A stretch of 42,712 bases of DNA from Catenovulum agarivorans DS-2. GTDB taxonomy: Bacteria; Pseudomonadota; Gammaproteobacteria; Enterobacterales; Alteromonadaceae. The notes below the pieces were generated by a model that was not told the origin of the DNA, did not search any database, and saw nothing but the letters and a program-made list of their open reading frames with translations. The DNA is taken from assembly GCF_000568405.1 (NCBI RefSeq), contig NZ_ARZY01000039.1:1-42712 (forward strand), read 5' to 3'. Positions within the stretch are counted from its first letter, which is position 1. Every line of letters starts with the position of its first letter. Shown here in pieces: positions 33,563 through 42,712 of this stretch. Made by a program: the position numbers and the translations under genes.

Positions 33563-35281
33563 GTGGAAATGATGTCTGGTGCGGAAATGGTTGTTCGCGC
33601 ACTCACCCAAATTGGGGTTAAACACATTTTTGGTTATCCAGGTGGTGCGGTGTTAGATATTTACGATGCTTTATTTGAAGCTGAAGGTATCGAACACATT
33701 CTAGTTCGCCATGAACAAGCTGCAGCACACATGGCTGACGGTTATGCACGCGCTACTGGTGAAGTTGGTACTGTACTGGTCACGTCGGGCCCAGGAGCAA
33801 CAAACACCATTACCGGTATTGCTACGGCGTACATGGATTCTATCCCTATGGTGATATTGTCCGGCCAGGTACCTACCAGTGTAATTGGTGAAGACGCGTT
33901 CCAAGAGTGTGACATGGTTGGCTGTTCTCGCCCAGTGGTTAAACATAGCTTTTTAGTCAAAAAAGCGGAAGACATTCCTGCAACTATTGCTAAAGCCTAT
34001 CATATTGCTGCAACTGGTCGCCCAGGTCCTGTAGTGGTTGATTTGCCAAAAGATATAGTTAACCCAAAAGAAAAACATCCGTACACTTTCCCAGATTCAG
34101 TGCACATGCGCTCTTACAACCCAAATGTCAAGGGGCATAGAGGGCAAATCAAAAAAGCGCTCAATACTTTATTAGCGGCTAAAAAACCGGTTTTATATAT
34201 TGGCGGTGGTGCAATTGCGGCTAACTGTAGTGACTTGATTACTGCGTTCGCTGAGCGCTTAAATTTACCTGTTACCAATACTCTGATGGGCTTAGGGGCA
34301 TTCCCTGGTACACATAAACAATGTGTTGGAATGTTAGGGATGCATGGTACGTATGAAGCAAATAAAACCATGCACAACTCAGACGTTATATTTGCTCTAG
34401 GTGCGCGATTCGACGACCGTGTAACCAACAACGTGCAAAAATTCTGTCCGAACGCAACCATTTTGCATGTTGATATTGACCCAACCTCTATTTCAAAAAC
34501 AGTTTCTGCCCATGTACCCATTGTTGGTTCTGTTGATCAAGTATTAACTGATATGACTGAAATGTTAGATGTATCAGGCGACAGCATTGATGCACAAGCA
34601 TTAACCACTTGGTGGCAGCAAATCGAAGAATGGCGCGGCCAAAACTGTTTAGCATACGAGAAATCTGACAAGGTTATTAAGCCACAGCAAGTAATTGAAA
34701 GCTTGTATAAAGCGACCAAAGGCGAAGCATACGTTTCATCTGATGTTGGCCAGCACCAAATGTTTGGCGCATTGTATTATCCGTTTGCTAAACCGCGCCG
34801 TTGGATTAACTCTGGTGGTTTGGGCACTATGGGATTTGGCTTCCCAGCCGCTATGGGGGTTAAAGTTGCTTTACCTGAGTCGGTTTCTGTGTGTATTACC
34901 GGTGACGGTAGTATTCAAATGAATATCCAAGAGTTATCCACTTGTATGCAATACGGTATTCCAGTGAAAATCATTTCATTGAATAACCAAGCATTGGGTA
35001 TGGTGCGTCAATGGCAAGACTTAATCTATGGTGGTCGTCATAGCCATTCATACATGGAGTCGTTACCAGACTTTGTTAAGTTGGTAGAAGCCTACGGTCA
35101 TGTGGGAATCCGAGTATCTGACCCAGCAGATTTAGACGAAGCAATGGAAAAATGTTTTGCAATGAAAGACAAGTTGGTCTTTATGGATATTTTGGTTGAT
35201 CAAAACGAACACGTGTATCCAATGCAAATTAAATTTGGTGCAATGGAAGATATGTTATTAAGCAAACCGGAGTCTAAATAA
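33563..35281 (+). CDS. ilvI: Acetolactate synthase III large subunit
   Basis: A 572-residue thiamine-diphosphate enzyme that condenses pyruvate with pyruvate or 2-oxobutyrate, the first common step of branched-chain amino acid synthesis. The N-terminal domain has G-Y-P-G-G-A-V and the ThDP-activating Glu51 (V-R-H-E-Q-A-A). The FAD-binding middle domain follows. The C-terminal ThDP motif is G-D-G-S-I-Q-M-N with N-N-Q. The start is GTG (AGGGGA at 33549-33554), and the N-terminus M-E-M-M-S-G-A-E-M matches E. coli IlvI, so isozyme III is favoured. Its stop overlaps the ilvH ATG by one base. Confidence 0.95.
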   Translation: MEMMSGAEMVVRALTQIGVKHIFGYPGGAVLDIYDALFEAEGIEHILVRHEQAAAHMADGYARATGEVGTVLVTSGPGATNTITGIATAYMDSIPMVILSGQVPTSVIGEDAFQECDMVGCSRPVVKHSFLVKKAEDIPATIAKAYHIAATGRPGPVVVDLPKDIVNPKEKHPYTFPDSVHMRSYNPNVKGHRGQIKKALNTLLAAKKPVLYIGGGAIAANCSDLITAFAERLNLPVTNTLMGLGAFPGTHKQCVGMLGMHGTYEANKTMHNSDVIFALGARFDDRVTNNVQKFCPNATILHVDIDPTSISKTVSAHVPIVGSVDQVLTDMTEMLDVSGDSIDAQALTTWWQQIEEWRGQNCLAYEKSDKVIKPQQVIESLYKATKGEAYVSSDVGQHQMFGALYYPFAKPRRWINSGGLGTMGFGFPAAMGVKVALPESVSVCITGDGSIQMNIQELSTCMQYGIPVKIISLNNQALGMVRQWQDLIYGGRHSHSYMESLPDFVKLVEAYGHVGIRVSDPADLDEAMEKCFAMKDKLVFMDILVDQNEHVYPMQIKFGAMEDMLLSKPESK

Positions 35282-35778
35282 TGCGCAGAATTTTATCCGT
35301 CTTATTAGAAAATGAACCGGGTGCATTGTCTCGTATCGTTGGTTTGTTTTCACAGCGTGGCTACAACATTGAGAACTTAACCGTTGCGCCAACAGATGAT
35401 GAAACTTTATCACGCTTAACCGTAACTACGACAGGTGATAATCGAGTTATTGAACAAATTACTAAACAAGTAAATAAACTTGTTGATGTTTTAAAGGTTC
35501 AAGATATCACCGAAGGTGAGCACATTGAGCGCGAACTGATGTTAATAAAAGTAAAAGCGGAAAGTAGCGAAGACCGAATTGAAATGAAAGGTTTAAGTGA
35601 CATTTTCCGTGCACAAATTGTTGATGTAACTTCATCTACTTACGTTGTGCAACTTGCGGGCACAACCGCAAAGTTAGATGCTTTTATTGAAGCAATTCGC
35701 ACCGAAACAGAAATACTTGAAGTGTCTCGTACTGGGGTTACTGGCTTATCACGAGGTGAGAAATCACTCAGAGCCTAA
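35281..35778 (+). CDS. ilvH: Acetolactate synthase III small regulatory subunit
   Basis: A 165-residue regulatory subunit. The N-terminal ACT domain opens R-R-I-L-S-V-L-L-E-N-E-P-G-A-L-S-R and contains Q-R-G-Y-N-I-E-N-L-T-V; the second half is the C-terminal domain of the family. It confers valine feedback control on IlvI and raises its activity. The start codon overlaps the ilvI stop (TAATG), so the two are translationally coupled. Confidence 0.96.
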   Translation: MRRILSVLLENEPGALSRIVGLFSQRGYNIENLTVAPTDDETLSRLTVTTTGDNRVIEQITKQVNKLVDVLKVQDITEGEHIERELMLIKVKAESSEDRIEMKGLSDIFRAQIVDVTSSTYVVQLAGTTAKLDAFIEAIRTETEILEVSRTGVTGLSRGEKSLRA

Positions 35779-35798
35779 TCTTACTTCCCTAAAACTCA

Positions 35799-35825
35799 AT
35801 GGGAGCTTTTTTTATACGCTCCCAT
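35799..35825 (+). terminator. Terminator-like hairpin after ilvH
   Basis: ATGGGAGC pairs with GCTCCCAT (8 bp) across an 11-nt T-rich loop, 20 nt past the ilvH stop. The T run lies in the loop rather than after the stem, which is unusual for an intrinsic terminator. Confidence 0.5.
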
Positions 35826-35898
35826 GTCATTCCACTGATTGATTAAACCTAATATCCGAAGCAAACTTTGACGTAATAAAATTTACATGTATTGCTTG

Positions 35899-37068
35899 TT
35901 AAGCATCTCTTGCTAATCCTTTTTCAACTACTCTCACCAGTCGCTGAGTTTTTTTATCAAGCCCGGTATTTAAGTTTGTATCAGTTATCTTTTGCTGCTG
36001 TTGCTCTACCGCCCAGTGAATATGTTCGTCCACTAGTTCAGAAATCGTGCCGAGTTTTTGTTGTAGTTGTTGAATAATTGCTTCGCTGGCAGGTGCGTTG
36101 CCAAGCGCAACGGCTAGGTTACGTAGCCAGTATTCGTAACCAATACGCCGAATGGCGCTACCTTGTAGTTTGGTTAAAAAGTCTTGCTCTTGCCAACTCC
36201 ACAAGTCCAATAAATCGCTAGAATCTAAATTATGCCTTGCTTGAAAGTCGTCTTCTGCTGTTAAGCTGGCATACCTGTTCCATGGGCAGACTAGTTGGCA
36301 ATCATCACAGCCATAAATACGATTGCCAATCGCATGGCGAAATTCCTGTGGAATTGGGCCTTTTTTCTCAATGGTCAAATAGGAAATACAGCGCCGAGCG
36401 TCTACCTCATAGGGAGCAACTATTGCTTGGGTTGGGCATATGGTCATGCAAGCGACGCAGTTTCCGCACTTTTCTTCCACGGGGTTATCTGTAGGAAGTG
36501 GTAAATTAATCAATAATTCACCTAAGAAAAACCAGCTGCCACCCGTTTGATTAAGGATTAAGCTGTGTTTACCTGTCCAACCAATACCCGCCTTTTCAGC
36601 GAGAGGTCTTTCTAAAATCGGCGCTGAATCAACAAAAGGACGAAAACCAGTGTTTAGCTCGGTTTGCTGTTCAATTTTTTGTCCAAGTTGTTTGAGTTTG
36701 TTGCGAATCAATTTATGGTAATCGCGCCCAAGCGAATAACGGCTGATGTAACCTTTATGCTTATCCTTTAGAGTTTTAGCAAACTTAGCTGATTGTGGTA
36801 GATAGTCCATTCCAATACTAATAGAGCGCACTGAACCAGGGTGCAATTCGCTAGGCCGGGCTCTTAACAAACCATGGTTTTGCATATATGCCATTTCACC
36901 GTGGTAATTTTTGTCCAGCCAATCTAACAGTGGCTGTTCGTGCTTAGTTAAGTCTAAATCACTGATGCCAACATAACTAAATCCTAACTCGGTCGCCCAT
37001 AGTTTTATATTTTGCGCAAGTTGCTCGAGTTGTTGATTAGATAAAGGCATAAACATAGGCTGATTCAA
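35899..37068 (-). CDS. queG: Epoxyqueuosine reductase QueG
   Basis: A 389-residue cobalamin- and Fe-S-dependent enzyme that reduces epoxyqueuosine in tRNA to queuosine, the last step of the pathway. The N-terminal half contains R-Y-S-L-G-R-D-Y-H and V-D-S-A-P-I-L-E-R. A di-[4Fe-4S] ferredoxin region has C-G-N-C-V-A-C-M-T-I-C-P and C-D-D-C-Q-L-V-C-P-W-N, and a C-terminal HEAT-like region follows. Alternative starts at nearby Met codons are possible. It is divergent from nnr across 72 nt, the same arrangement as in E. coli. Confidence 0.95.
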   Translation of the reverse strand: MNQPMFMPLSNQQLEQLAQNIKLWATELGFSYVGISDLDLTKHEQPLLDWLDKNYHGEMAYMQNHGLLRARPSELHPGSVRSISIGMDYLPQSAKFAKTLKDKHKGYISRYSLGRDYHKLIRNKLKQLGQKIEQQTELNTGFRPFVDSAPILERPLAEKAGIGWTGKHSLILNQTGGSWFFLGELLINLPLPTDNPVEEKCGNCVACMTICPTQAIVAPYEVDARRCISYLTIEKKGPIPQEFRHAIGNRIYGCDDCQLVCPWNRYASLTAEDDFQARHNLDSSDLLDLWSWQEQDFLTKLQGSAIRRIGYEYWLRNLAVALGNAPASEAIIQQLQQKLGTISELVDEHIHWAVEQQQQKITDTNLNTGLDKKTQRLVRVVEKGLARDA

Positions 37069-37140
37069 TACTAGATTGCTGTTTATTTTACGTTAAATTG
37101 GCATAGAATAGACAGCAACAATTATAAATAAGCCATTTTT

Positions 37141-38661
37141 ATGAAGTTATCGAGCATTCGCCATTGGCCAACAAATTTATATACACCTGAGCAAATTCGT
37201 AGTACAGAAGCTAAAGCTGCTGAGTTAAATAATTTATCGTTATTTCAATTAATGCAGCAAGCTGGCAAAGCCATATTTGAATTGGTGGAGGGCACTTTTG
37301 ATGCGTCTGCACATATCGGCATATTATTAGGAAAAGGGAATAATGCTGGTGACGGATTAGTTGTTGCAAAATTGGCCGTTGAAGCTGGCTGGCAGGTTAG
37401 TTTAGTTTATATGCCTAATTGCCAAGCGTTCAAGGGCGAGGCCGCTCAAGCGCAAGCTGAGCTAATGGCATTAGACCAACCTAGCCTAAGTCGCTTAAAG
37501 CAACAAAATGCAGTTGCGGCAGATTTTAGTCAATTTGATCTGCTAGTTGACTGTGTATTAGGCACAGGGTTTACTGGCAACTTGTCGGCAGAGTGGGCGG
37601 ATATTTTTCAACAAGCCAATCATTCGAGCCGAATGATTATTAGCGCTGATATCCCCAGTGGTGTAAATGGATTAACTGGTGAAGCTGACTCAAATGCGAT
37701 TCAAGCGCAACATACCGTGACGTTTTTAGCATTAAAAACGGGTTTGTTTACCCATGATGCCGCGGACTATTGTGGGCTTATCCACTATGCATCACTTGGT
37801 TGTCAACATCAAATAGAACAGCTCAATAAAGCTTATTATCAATTGAGTGACTGGAACCAACTTAAAACATTCTTGCCAGCTCGACGGCGCAATAGCCACA
37901 AAGGTAGTTTTGGCCATGTTGTGTGTATCGGCGGAGATAAAGGCATGGCTGGTGCGATTCGATTGTCTGCTGAAGCTGCATTGCGCTCGGGCGCTGGCAA
38001 AGTCACTGTTTTAACTCATCCTGACAATGTTTTGTTGGTCGCAACAGGTCGCCCTGAATTAATGGTTCGCGGTATCAATGGTATAACGAGCGAAGTTAGA
38101 AAATTAATTGAACAAACCGACGTCATTTTAATTGGACCAGGTCTAGGTAAAACTGGTTGGGCAAATGGCTTAATGCAGCTTGTTGTTGAGTCGAATAAAA
38201 ATACTGTGGTGGATGCTGATGGGCTAAATTGGTTGGCTTCCTACCGATACAAAAAACAAAATTGGATTTTAACGCCGCACCCGACAGAAGCAGCTAGAAT
38301 GTTGAATCAGAGTACTAATCATATCCAACACAATCGATTTGCTGCAGCAACTGAGTTGCATGCACATTTTGGTGGGGCGATTGTGCTCAAGGGCTGTGGC
38401 AGTTTAATTGCATCTGAGCAGGGAATAAAAGTATCTAGATATGGCAACCCTGGTATGGCAAGTGCTGGTATGGGCGATTTGCTTGCTGGTATTTGTGCAG
38501 CTATGTTAGCTCAAGGTTACACTACTGAGCTTGCTGCTGAGCTTGCGGTAAATATTCATGCCAAAGCAGGTGATTTAGCAGCAAAACAAGGCGAACGTGG
38601 TATGATCGCCAGCGATTTATTGCAGTACATGCGCGAAGTTATTAACCCGAGTAAAGCTTAA
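37141..38661 (+). CDS. nnr: Bifunctional NAD(P)H-hydrate epimerase / ADP-dependent dehydratase
   Basis: A 506-residue metabolite-repair enzyme. The N-terminal NnrE (YjeF_N) epimerase domain (about 1-215) has G-K-G-N-N-A-G-D-G and A-D-I-P-S-G-V-N-G. The C-terminal NnrD ribokinase-like dehydratase has K-G-S-F-G-H-V-V-C-I-G-G, G-P-G-L-G-K, D-A-D-G-L-N-W-L, L-T-P-H-P-T-E-A and A-G-M-G-D-L-L-A-G. Together they repair hydrated NADH and NADPH. First gene of the nnr-tsaE-amiB-mutL-miaA run, with tsaE 2 nt downstream. Confidence 0.95.
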   Translation: MKLSSIRHWPTNLYTPEQIRSTEAKAAELNNLSLFQLMQQAGKAIFELVEGTFDASAHIGILLGKGNNAGDGLVVAKLAVEAGWQVSLVYMPNCQAFKGEAAQAQAELMALDQPSLSRLKQQNAVAADFSQFDLLVDCVLGTGFTGNLSAEWADIFQQANHSSRMIISADIPSGVNGLTGEADSNAIQAQHTVTFLALKTGLFTHDAADYCGLIHYASLGCQHQIEQLNKAYYQLSDWNQLKTFLPARRRNSHKGSFGHVVCIGGDKGMAGAIRLSAEAALRSGAGKVTVLTHPDNVLLVATGRPELMVRGINGITSEVRKLIEQTDVILIGPGLGKTGWANGLMQLVVESNKNTVVDADGLNWLASYRYKKQNWILTPHPTEAARMLNQSTNHIQHNRFAAATELHAHFGGAIVLKGCGSLIASEQGIKVSRYGNPGMASAGMGDLLAGICAAMLAQGYTTELAAELAVNIHAKAGDLAAKQGERGMIASDLLQYMREVINPSKA

Positions 38662-38663
38662 AG

Positions 38664-39128
38664 ATGAATAGTTATCACATAAATTTGGTTGATGCTGATG
38701 CAACGGTTGCATTAGGCAAACGACTGGCTGAGTTACTGACAGCACCATGTGTTGTTTATTTAGTTGGTGATTTAGGTGCAGGTAAAACTACGTTTTCACG
38801 TGGCTTGATTCAAGGATTTGGTTATCAAGGGAATGTTAAATCGCCCACTTACACCCTAGTGGAACCTTATGAATTGGCTAATGTCTCAATTTATCATTTT
38901 GATTTATACCGTTTGGCTGATCCACAAGAGTTAGAATTTATCGGAATTGAAGAATATTTTAATCAGTCGAGCATTTGTTTAGTTGAATGGCCCGATAAAG
39001 GGCAAGGTTGGTTGGCATCTGCGGATATTCAGATTAATATTGAACATAATAATGAACAGCGTTCGGCAACTATCGATGCTATGTCGGCACTGGGTGAAAC
39101 TATAGTTGCAACATTAAATGCTGATTAG
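38664..39128 (+). CDS. tsaE: tRNA threonylcarbamoyladenosine biosynthesis ATPase TsaE
   Basis: A 154-residue P-loop protein needed with TsaB, TsaC and TsaD for the t6A37 modification of ANN-decoding tRNAs. The Walker A motif is G-D-L-G-A-G-K-T-T; S-P-T-Y-T-L-V-E-P-Y and Y-H-F-D-L-Y-R-L follow, then V-E-W-P-D-K-G. Length and motifs are typical. The start lies 2 nt after the nnr stop, so coupling is likely. Confidence 0.95.
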   Translation: MNSYHINLVDADATVALGKRLAELLTAPCVVYLVGDLGAGKTTFSRGLIQGFGYQGNVKSPTYTLVEPYELANVSIYHFDLYRLADPQELEFIGIEEYFNQSSICLVEWPDKGQGWLASADIQINIEHNNEQRSATIDAMSALGETIVATLNAD

Positions 39129-39160
39129 TCAATCAGTCTGGATATAGAATTATTGAGTCT

Positions 39161-40492
39161 ATGCGAAAGATTATACGAAAAACATACAGTTTGTGTGCAC
39201 TCTTGGTGGCAACTAGCATTGCGTTTGCCAGTTATGCTGCCAATCAAATTGAGAGTGTTCGTATTTGGCCTTCTCCAGACAAAACCCGTGTAGTGTTTGA
39301 TCTTGCTGAAAAACCTCAATATAGCTACTTTTTTCTGCAAAAGCCTCATCGACTGGTGATAGATCTACGTGACACCGACAAAAAATTCGATTTAACTAAA
39401 ACCTTTATCAAAGGTAAGTTGATAAAACGTATTCGTTATAGTCGGCCAGAATATGCTAATTCACAACGCATTGTTTTAGATTTAAACAAAGGGTTACAAG
39501 CTGGAATATTTTCGCTTAAACCAATTGGTAATTATGGCGACCGTTTAGTGGTTGATCTGACCGACAATAGCCAAAAAGCGGAACAAACTGCAAAAAAACA
39601 AGCGTTGTCTTTTGGTGAGCGCGATATTGTCATTGCGGTTGATGCTGGGCATGGAGGTGAAGACCCAGGCTCCATCGGACCAACAGGTCTATACGAGAAA
39701 AAAGTAACCTATCAAATATCAAATCGGATAACCAAGCTCATCAATGCCGAATCTGGTTTAGCGGCGCATATGGTTCGAACGGGCGACTACTATGTAGATG
39801 TGAACAAACGTTCAGTTATTGCTCGGCAACACAAAGCTGACTTGTTGATTTCTATTCATGCTGACGCTTTTACTAGCCCGCAACCAAAAGGTGCTTCCGT
39901 GTGGATGTTATCGCTGAGACGAGCCAACACGGAAATTGGTCGATGGATAGAACAAACCGAACAACACGGTGAATTATTAGGTGGTGCTGGCGAGATTATA
40001 GTTGATACACAAAATGAAAAATATTTGGCTAAAGCTTTATTAGATATGTCGATGGACCATTCGATTACGACAAGTTATGCACTCAGTCAAGAAATGGTCA
40101 ACCAGCTGAGCAAAGTCACTTACATGCATAAAAAATCACCACAAACTGCCAGTTTAGGGGTTTTAAAGTCGCCAGATATTCCTTCGCTACTCATTGAAAC
40201 AGGTTTTATTTCGAACCCAACAGAAGAGCGTAAGTTAAATCAAAGAGAGCATCAGCAGAAAATAGCTGCAGCGATTGTAAAAGCAATTAAAAATCATTTT
40301 AGAAGATATCCTCCTGAGGGTACGTTATACGCGTCTAAATATCGCGGTAAAGATCATATTGTTGCTAAAGGTGAATCGTTATCAGTTATTGCTAAACGCT
40401 ATGCAACTTCAGTATCCGCACTTAAACGTGCAAACAAACTTAAGTCTGATATGTTGCGTATTGGCCAAACGTTAAAAATTCCACAATCATAA
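39161..40492 (+). CDS. amiB: N-acetylmuramoyl-L-alanine amidase with AMIN and LysM domains
   Basis: A 443-residue periplasmic cell-division amidase. It has a signal peptide (about 1-26), then an AMIN domain (about 28-130) that targets septal peptidoglycan. The Amidase_3 zinc domain (about 163-385) has [17 protein letters not shown] and L-I-E-T-G-F-I-S-N metal and catalytic blocks. A C-terminal LysM domain (about 398-441: V-A-K-G-E-S-L onward) binds peptidoglycan. It is expected to be activated by EnvC/NlpD-type factors. The mutL ATG overlaps its stop by one base. Confidence 0.92.
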   Translation: MRKIIRKTYSLCALLVATSIAFASYAANQIESVRIWPSPDKTRVVFDLAEKPQYSYFFLQKPHRLVIDLRDTDKKFDLTKTFIKGKLIKRIRYSRPEYANSQRIVLDLNKGLQAGIFSLKPIGNYGDRLVVDLTDNSQKAEQTAKKQALSFGERDIVIAVDAGHGGEDPGSIGPTGLYEKKVTYQISNRITKLINAESGLAAHMVRTGDYYVDVNKRSVIARQHKADLLISIHADAFTSPQPKGASVWMLSLRRANTEIGRWIEQTEQHGELLGGAGEIIVDTQNEKYLAKALLDMSMDHSITTSYALSQEMVNQLSKVTYMHKKSPQTASLGVLKSPDIPSLLIETGFISNPTEERKLNQREHQQKIAAAIVKAIKNHFRRYPPEGTLYASKYRGKDHIVAKGESLSVIAKRYATSVSALKRANKLKSDMLRIGQTLKIPQS

Positions 40493-42330
40493 TGCCCATT
40501 CAAATATTATCGCCACAGTTGGCTAACCAAATTGCTGCGGGTGAAGTAGTAGAGCGTCCTGCATCTGTAATTAAAGAGCTGGTCGAAAACAGTTTAGATG
40601 CAGGTGCAACTAAAATTGATATCGATATCGAGCGCGGCGGCAGTCAATTGATGCGTATTCGCGACAATGGTAAAGGCATAGCTAAAGAAGAGTTAATGTT
40701 GGCACTAAGCCGCCATGCTACGTCTAAAGTGACCAGCCTCGCAGATTTAGAACAAATTTTAAGTTTGGGTTTTCGTGGCGAAGCTTTGGCTAGTATTAGT
40801 TCTGTATCGCGATTAACCCTTACTTCAAAACCGGCCACACAGAATGAGGCTTGGGCTGCGATTGCCGAAGGGAGAGATATGCAGGTGAATATACAGCCTG
40901 CTGCACACCCTGATGGCACAAGTGTTGAAGTCGCTGATTTATTTTTTAATACACCGGCGCGGCGACGCTTTTTACGCTCAGACAAAACCGAATATCAGCA
41001 TATTGACGAAGTGGTTAGACGTATTGCCCTTAGCCGCTTTGATGTGCAAATTAAACTTACGCATAACGGCGCATTGCAGCGCAGCTATAGAGTTGCCAAT
41101 CAGAACAATGCGGATGCACGTATACAAGCTATTTGTGGCCGTACCTTTGCCGAAGGGGCAGTGTATATAGAGAGTGACTATCAAGATATTAATGTGTCGG
41201 GTTGGTTGGGTTTGCCGCAAGTGGCGCGCAATCAAAACGATATGCAGTACTGCTACATTAATGGTCGGATGATGCGCGACAAGCTCATAAATCATGCCAT
41301 TCGGCAAGCTTATGCAGATGCGCTGCCGAGTGATATGTACCCAGCCTATGTATTGTATTTAACCATAGACCCTAAGCAGGTGGATGTGAATGTTCATCCA
41401 GCTAAACATGAAGTACGTTTTCATCAAGCACGTCTTGTACACGATTTTGTTTATCAGACTCTACATAAGGCTTTGCATAATAGTCAGCAACAAATTTGGC
41501 AAGAGCAAGCCCAGCCTTTATCTGCTGGCGCCGAGGCGCAAAATCCGCCAGTTAACCACAATCACCCGTCCAATCATGCTATCAATTCGCCTGATACGGA
41601 TGTAGGCTCATCCAATAGCCCTGTCGAGTTATCTGGCATAGCAACCCAATTGTTTCCAGGTCAACAACGGCCGACGCAATTTCAGCAAAAACAGCCAAAT
41701 GCATATTCAGCACCAGCCGCCAAAGTGCAAGAGCGTATGATTAACAACTACGCCGAGCTTGTTGCGCCAGAGGAAAATACCCAGAGCCGGGCACAACAAA
41801 CGACTTCTTCATGGCAGTTAGTTGATTGTATTCAGCAAAGTTGGTTGGTATTTACTTACAATGAAATGCTATATGCAGTAGCGTTTGAAGCAATTTTGCA
41901 ACAAGCTGTCAGTTATAAATTGTTAGAAAGTCAAACTGTCGCTAAACCTTTGTTAGTGCCCGTTTCGTTAAAATTGTCAGTTGCCGATAAGCAGATATTC
42001 ACTGCGCATCAAACCTGGTTGACACAATTTGGTTTTTCGTGGCGCTGGCTTAAAGACAGCACTTTGGTAGTTACACAAATACCTTCTATACTCACTAACA
42101 TTGATTTAGCCAATTTGTTTTCTGCTTGGGTTGAAAAGGCGACCACGCAAACAAACTTGGGTAATGACAGTGTTCAACAGGCATTTATCCGCGCTGTTGT
42201 TGGGCAAATTCAACATAAACTAGATTTAAGCAAAACATGGTTAAGCAGTTGGCAAAATCAAGCAGCCACCGAGTTTGATAAATGGATGCACAATAATAGT
42301 CGGCAAATCGATTTAGATAAATTATTTTGA
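40492..42330 (+). CDS. mutL: DNA mismatch repair protein MutL
   Basis: A 612-residue GHKL ATPase that links MutS mismatch recognition to strand incision. N-terminal motifs are [18 protein letters not shown] and [11 protein letters not shown] Gln/Pro-rich linker (about 335-435) leads to the C-terminal dimerisation domain. I see no D-Q-H-A-x2-E-x4-E endonuclease motif, so it should be a MutH-dependent type, as in E. coli; mutH is not in the window. The start overlaps amiB by one base. Confidence 0.96.
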   Translation: MPIQILSPQLANQIAAGEVVERPASVIKELVENSLDAGATKIDIDIERGGSQLMRIRDNGKGIAKEELMLALSRHATSKVTSLADLEQILSLGFRGEALASISSVSRLTLTSKPATQNEAWAAIAEGRDMQVNIQPAAHPDGTSVEVADLFFNTPARRRFLRSDKTEYQHIDEVVRRIALSRFDVQIKLTHNGALQRSYRVANQNNADARIQAICGRTFAEGAVYIESDYQDINVSGWLGLPQVARNQNDMQYCYINGRMMRDKLINHAIRQAYADALPSDMYPAYVLYLTIDPKQVDVNVHPAKHEVRFHQARLVHDFVYQTLHKALHNSQQQIWQEQAQPLSAGAEAQNPPVNHNHPSNHAINSPDTDVGSSNSPVELSGIATQLFPGQQRPTQFQQKQPNAYSAPAAKVQERMINNYAELVAPEENTQSRAQQTTSSWQLVDCIQQSWLVFTYNEMLYAVAFEAILQQAVSYKLLESQTVAKPLLVPVSLKLSVADKQIFTAHQTWLTQFGFSWRWLKDSTLVVTQIPSILTNIDLANLFSAWVEKATTQTNLGNDSVQQAFIRAVVGQIQHKLDLSKTWLSSWQNQAATEFDKWMHNNSRQIDLDKLF

Positions 42331-42338
42331 GAGTAAAC

Positions 42339-42712
42339 ATGCAGCAGCTTGAAACACAAGCTATCTTTATTATGGGTCCGACTGCTTCGGGCAAAACCGC
42401 TTTAGCGCTTGAACTGGCGCAGCACTTTCCGATTGAAATCATCAGTGTTGATTCGGCGTTGGTGTATAAAGGCATGGATATTGGTAGTGCGAAACCCACC
42501 AAAGCTGAACAAGCGATTGCACCGCACCACTTGATCGACTTTTTAGATCCTGCACAAAGCTATTCGGCAGCCGATTTTCGCAACGATGCGTTGAAACTTA
42601 TTGAGCAAATCCATGGTCGTAATAAATTGCCGGTGTTGGTCGGTGGGACCATGCTGTATTTTAAGGCCTTGTTAGAAGGGTTGTCTGAATTACCAGCGGC
42701 TGACGAAACTAT
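42339..42712 (+). CDS. miaA: tRNA dimethylallyltransferase MiaA (3' end beyond window)
   Basis: The first ~124 codons of MiaA, which prenylates A37 of UNN-decoding tRNAs. The P-loop G-P-T-A-S-G-K-T is at about residues 13-20, [15 protein letters not shown] follows, and V-G-G-T-M-L-Y is near residue 100. The frame is open at the window edge; typical full length is about 310 residues. ATG 42339 follows the mutL stop by 8 nt. The order mutL-miaA (often then hfq) is a conserved gammaproteobacterial operon. Confidence 0.95.
   Translation, partial: MQQLETQAIFIMGPTASGKTALALELAQHFPIEIISVDSALVYKGMDIGSAKPTKAEQAIAPHHLIDFLDPAQSYSAADFRNDALKLIEQIHGRNKLPVLVGGTMLYFKALLEGLSELPAADET

Noticed and set aside
34114-34521. 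A 135-codon open frame antisense to ilvI
   Set aside because: No motif or ribosome site, and fully inside a highly conserved gene.

Overview
The window is a stretch of a gammaproteobacterial chromosome, AT-rich and densely coded. It most resembles Alteromonadales (Alteromonadaceae or a close relative). This is inferred from conserved blocks: plsB divergent from lexA, queG divergent from nnr-tsaE-amiB-mutL-miaA, ilvIH, maoP, and an aa3-type cox operon whose subunit II carries a cytochrome c domain. I cannot name a genus. No rRNA, tRNA, CRISPR array or prophage was recognised.

Layout. (1) 1-905 is accessory: a small TMEM165/GDT1-family membrane protein followed directly by a structure with attC (integron recombination site) architecture, which is interrupted by a decayed IS3-family transposase tail. 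(2) 906-1466 is an outer-membrane beta-barrel protein on the minus strand. (3) 1715-10970 is a five-gene operon of two transglutaminase-like proteins, two circularly permuted ATP-grasp proteins and two alpha-E domains (one fused). It is the best candidate for a poorly understood system: a predicted peptide or amide-ligating/cleaving pathway, known from comparative genomics, with no biochemistry that I know of. (4) 11229-12237 is a ParA-like ATPase with a small overlapping partner. (5) 12372-16569 holds prkB, plsB (minus strand) and lexA, the last with two SOS boxes. (6) 16914-25317 is the cytochrome c oxidase region: subunits II, I and III, the copper chaperone CtaG, SURF1, heme O and heme A synthases, an SCO copper protein, a small CxxC membrane protein, and an inverted DUF2909 gene. 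(7) 25394-31093 is a chemotaxis operon (STAS, CheY, CheA, CheW and a soluble three-PAS receptor), followed by maoP. (8) 31723-33485 holds an orphan AMMECR1 protein, an EAL protein and a DUF1289 protein. (9) 33563-35778 is ilvIH. (10) 35899-42712 is queG facing nnr-tsaE-amiB-mutL-miaA, with miaA cut by the window end.

How the parts work together. The cox block encodes a full terminal oxidase with its heme A and copper assembly factors. The chemotaxis block encodes a receptor-kinase-response-regulator core that lacks adaptation enzymes locally, although the receptor ends in a CheR-type docking pentapeptide. The ATP-grasp/alpha-E/transglutaminase operon appears to hold two versions of one module, and in the fused version the ATP-grasp motifs look degenerate. 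Several inverted repeats are described. The most notable is one whose 3' arm contains the ribosome-binding site of the first chemotaxis gene.
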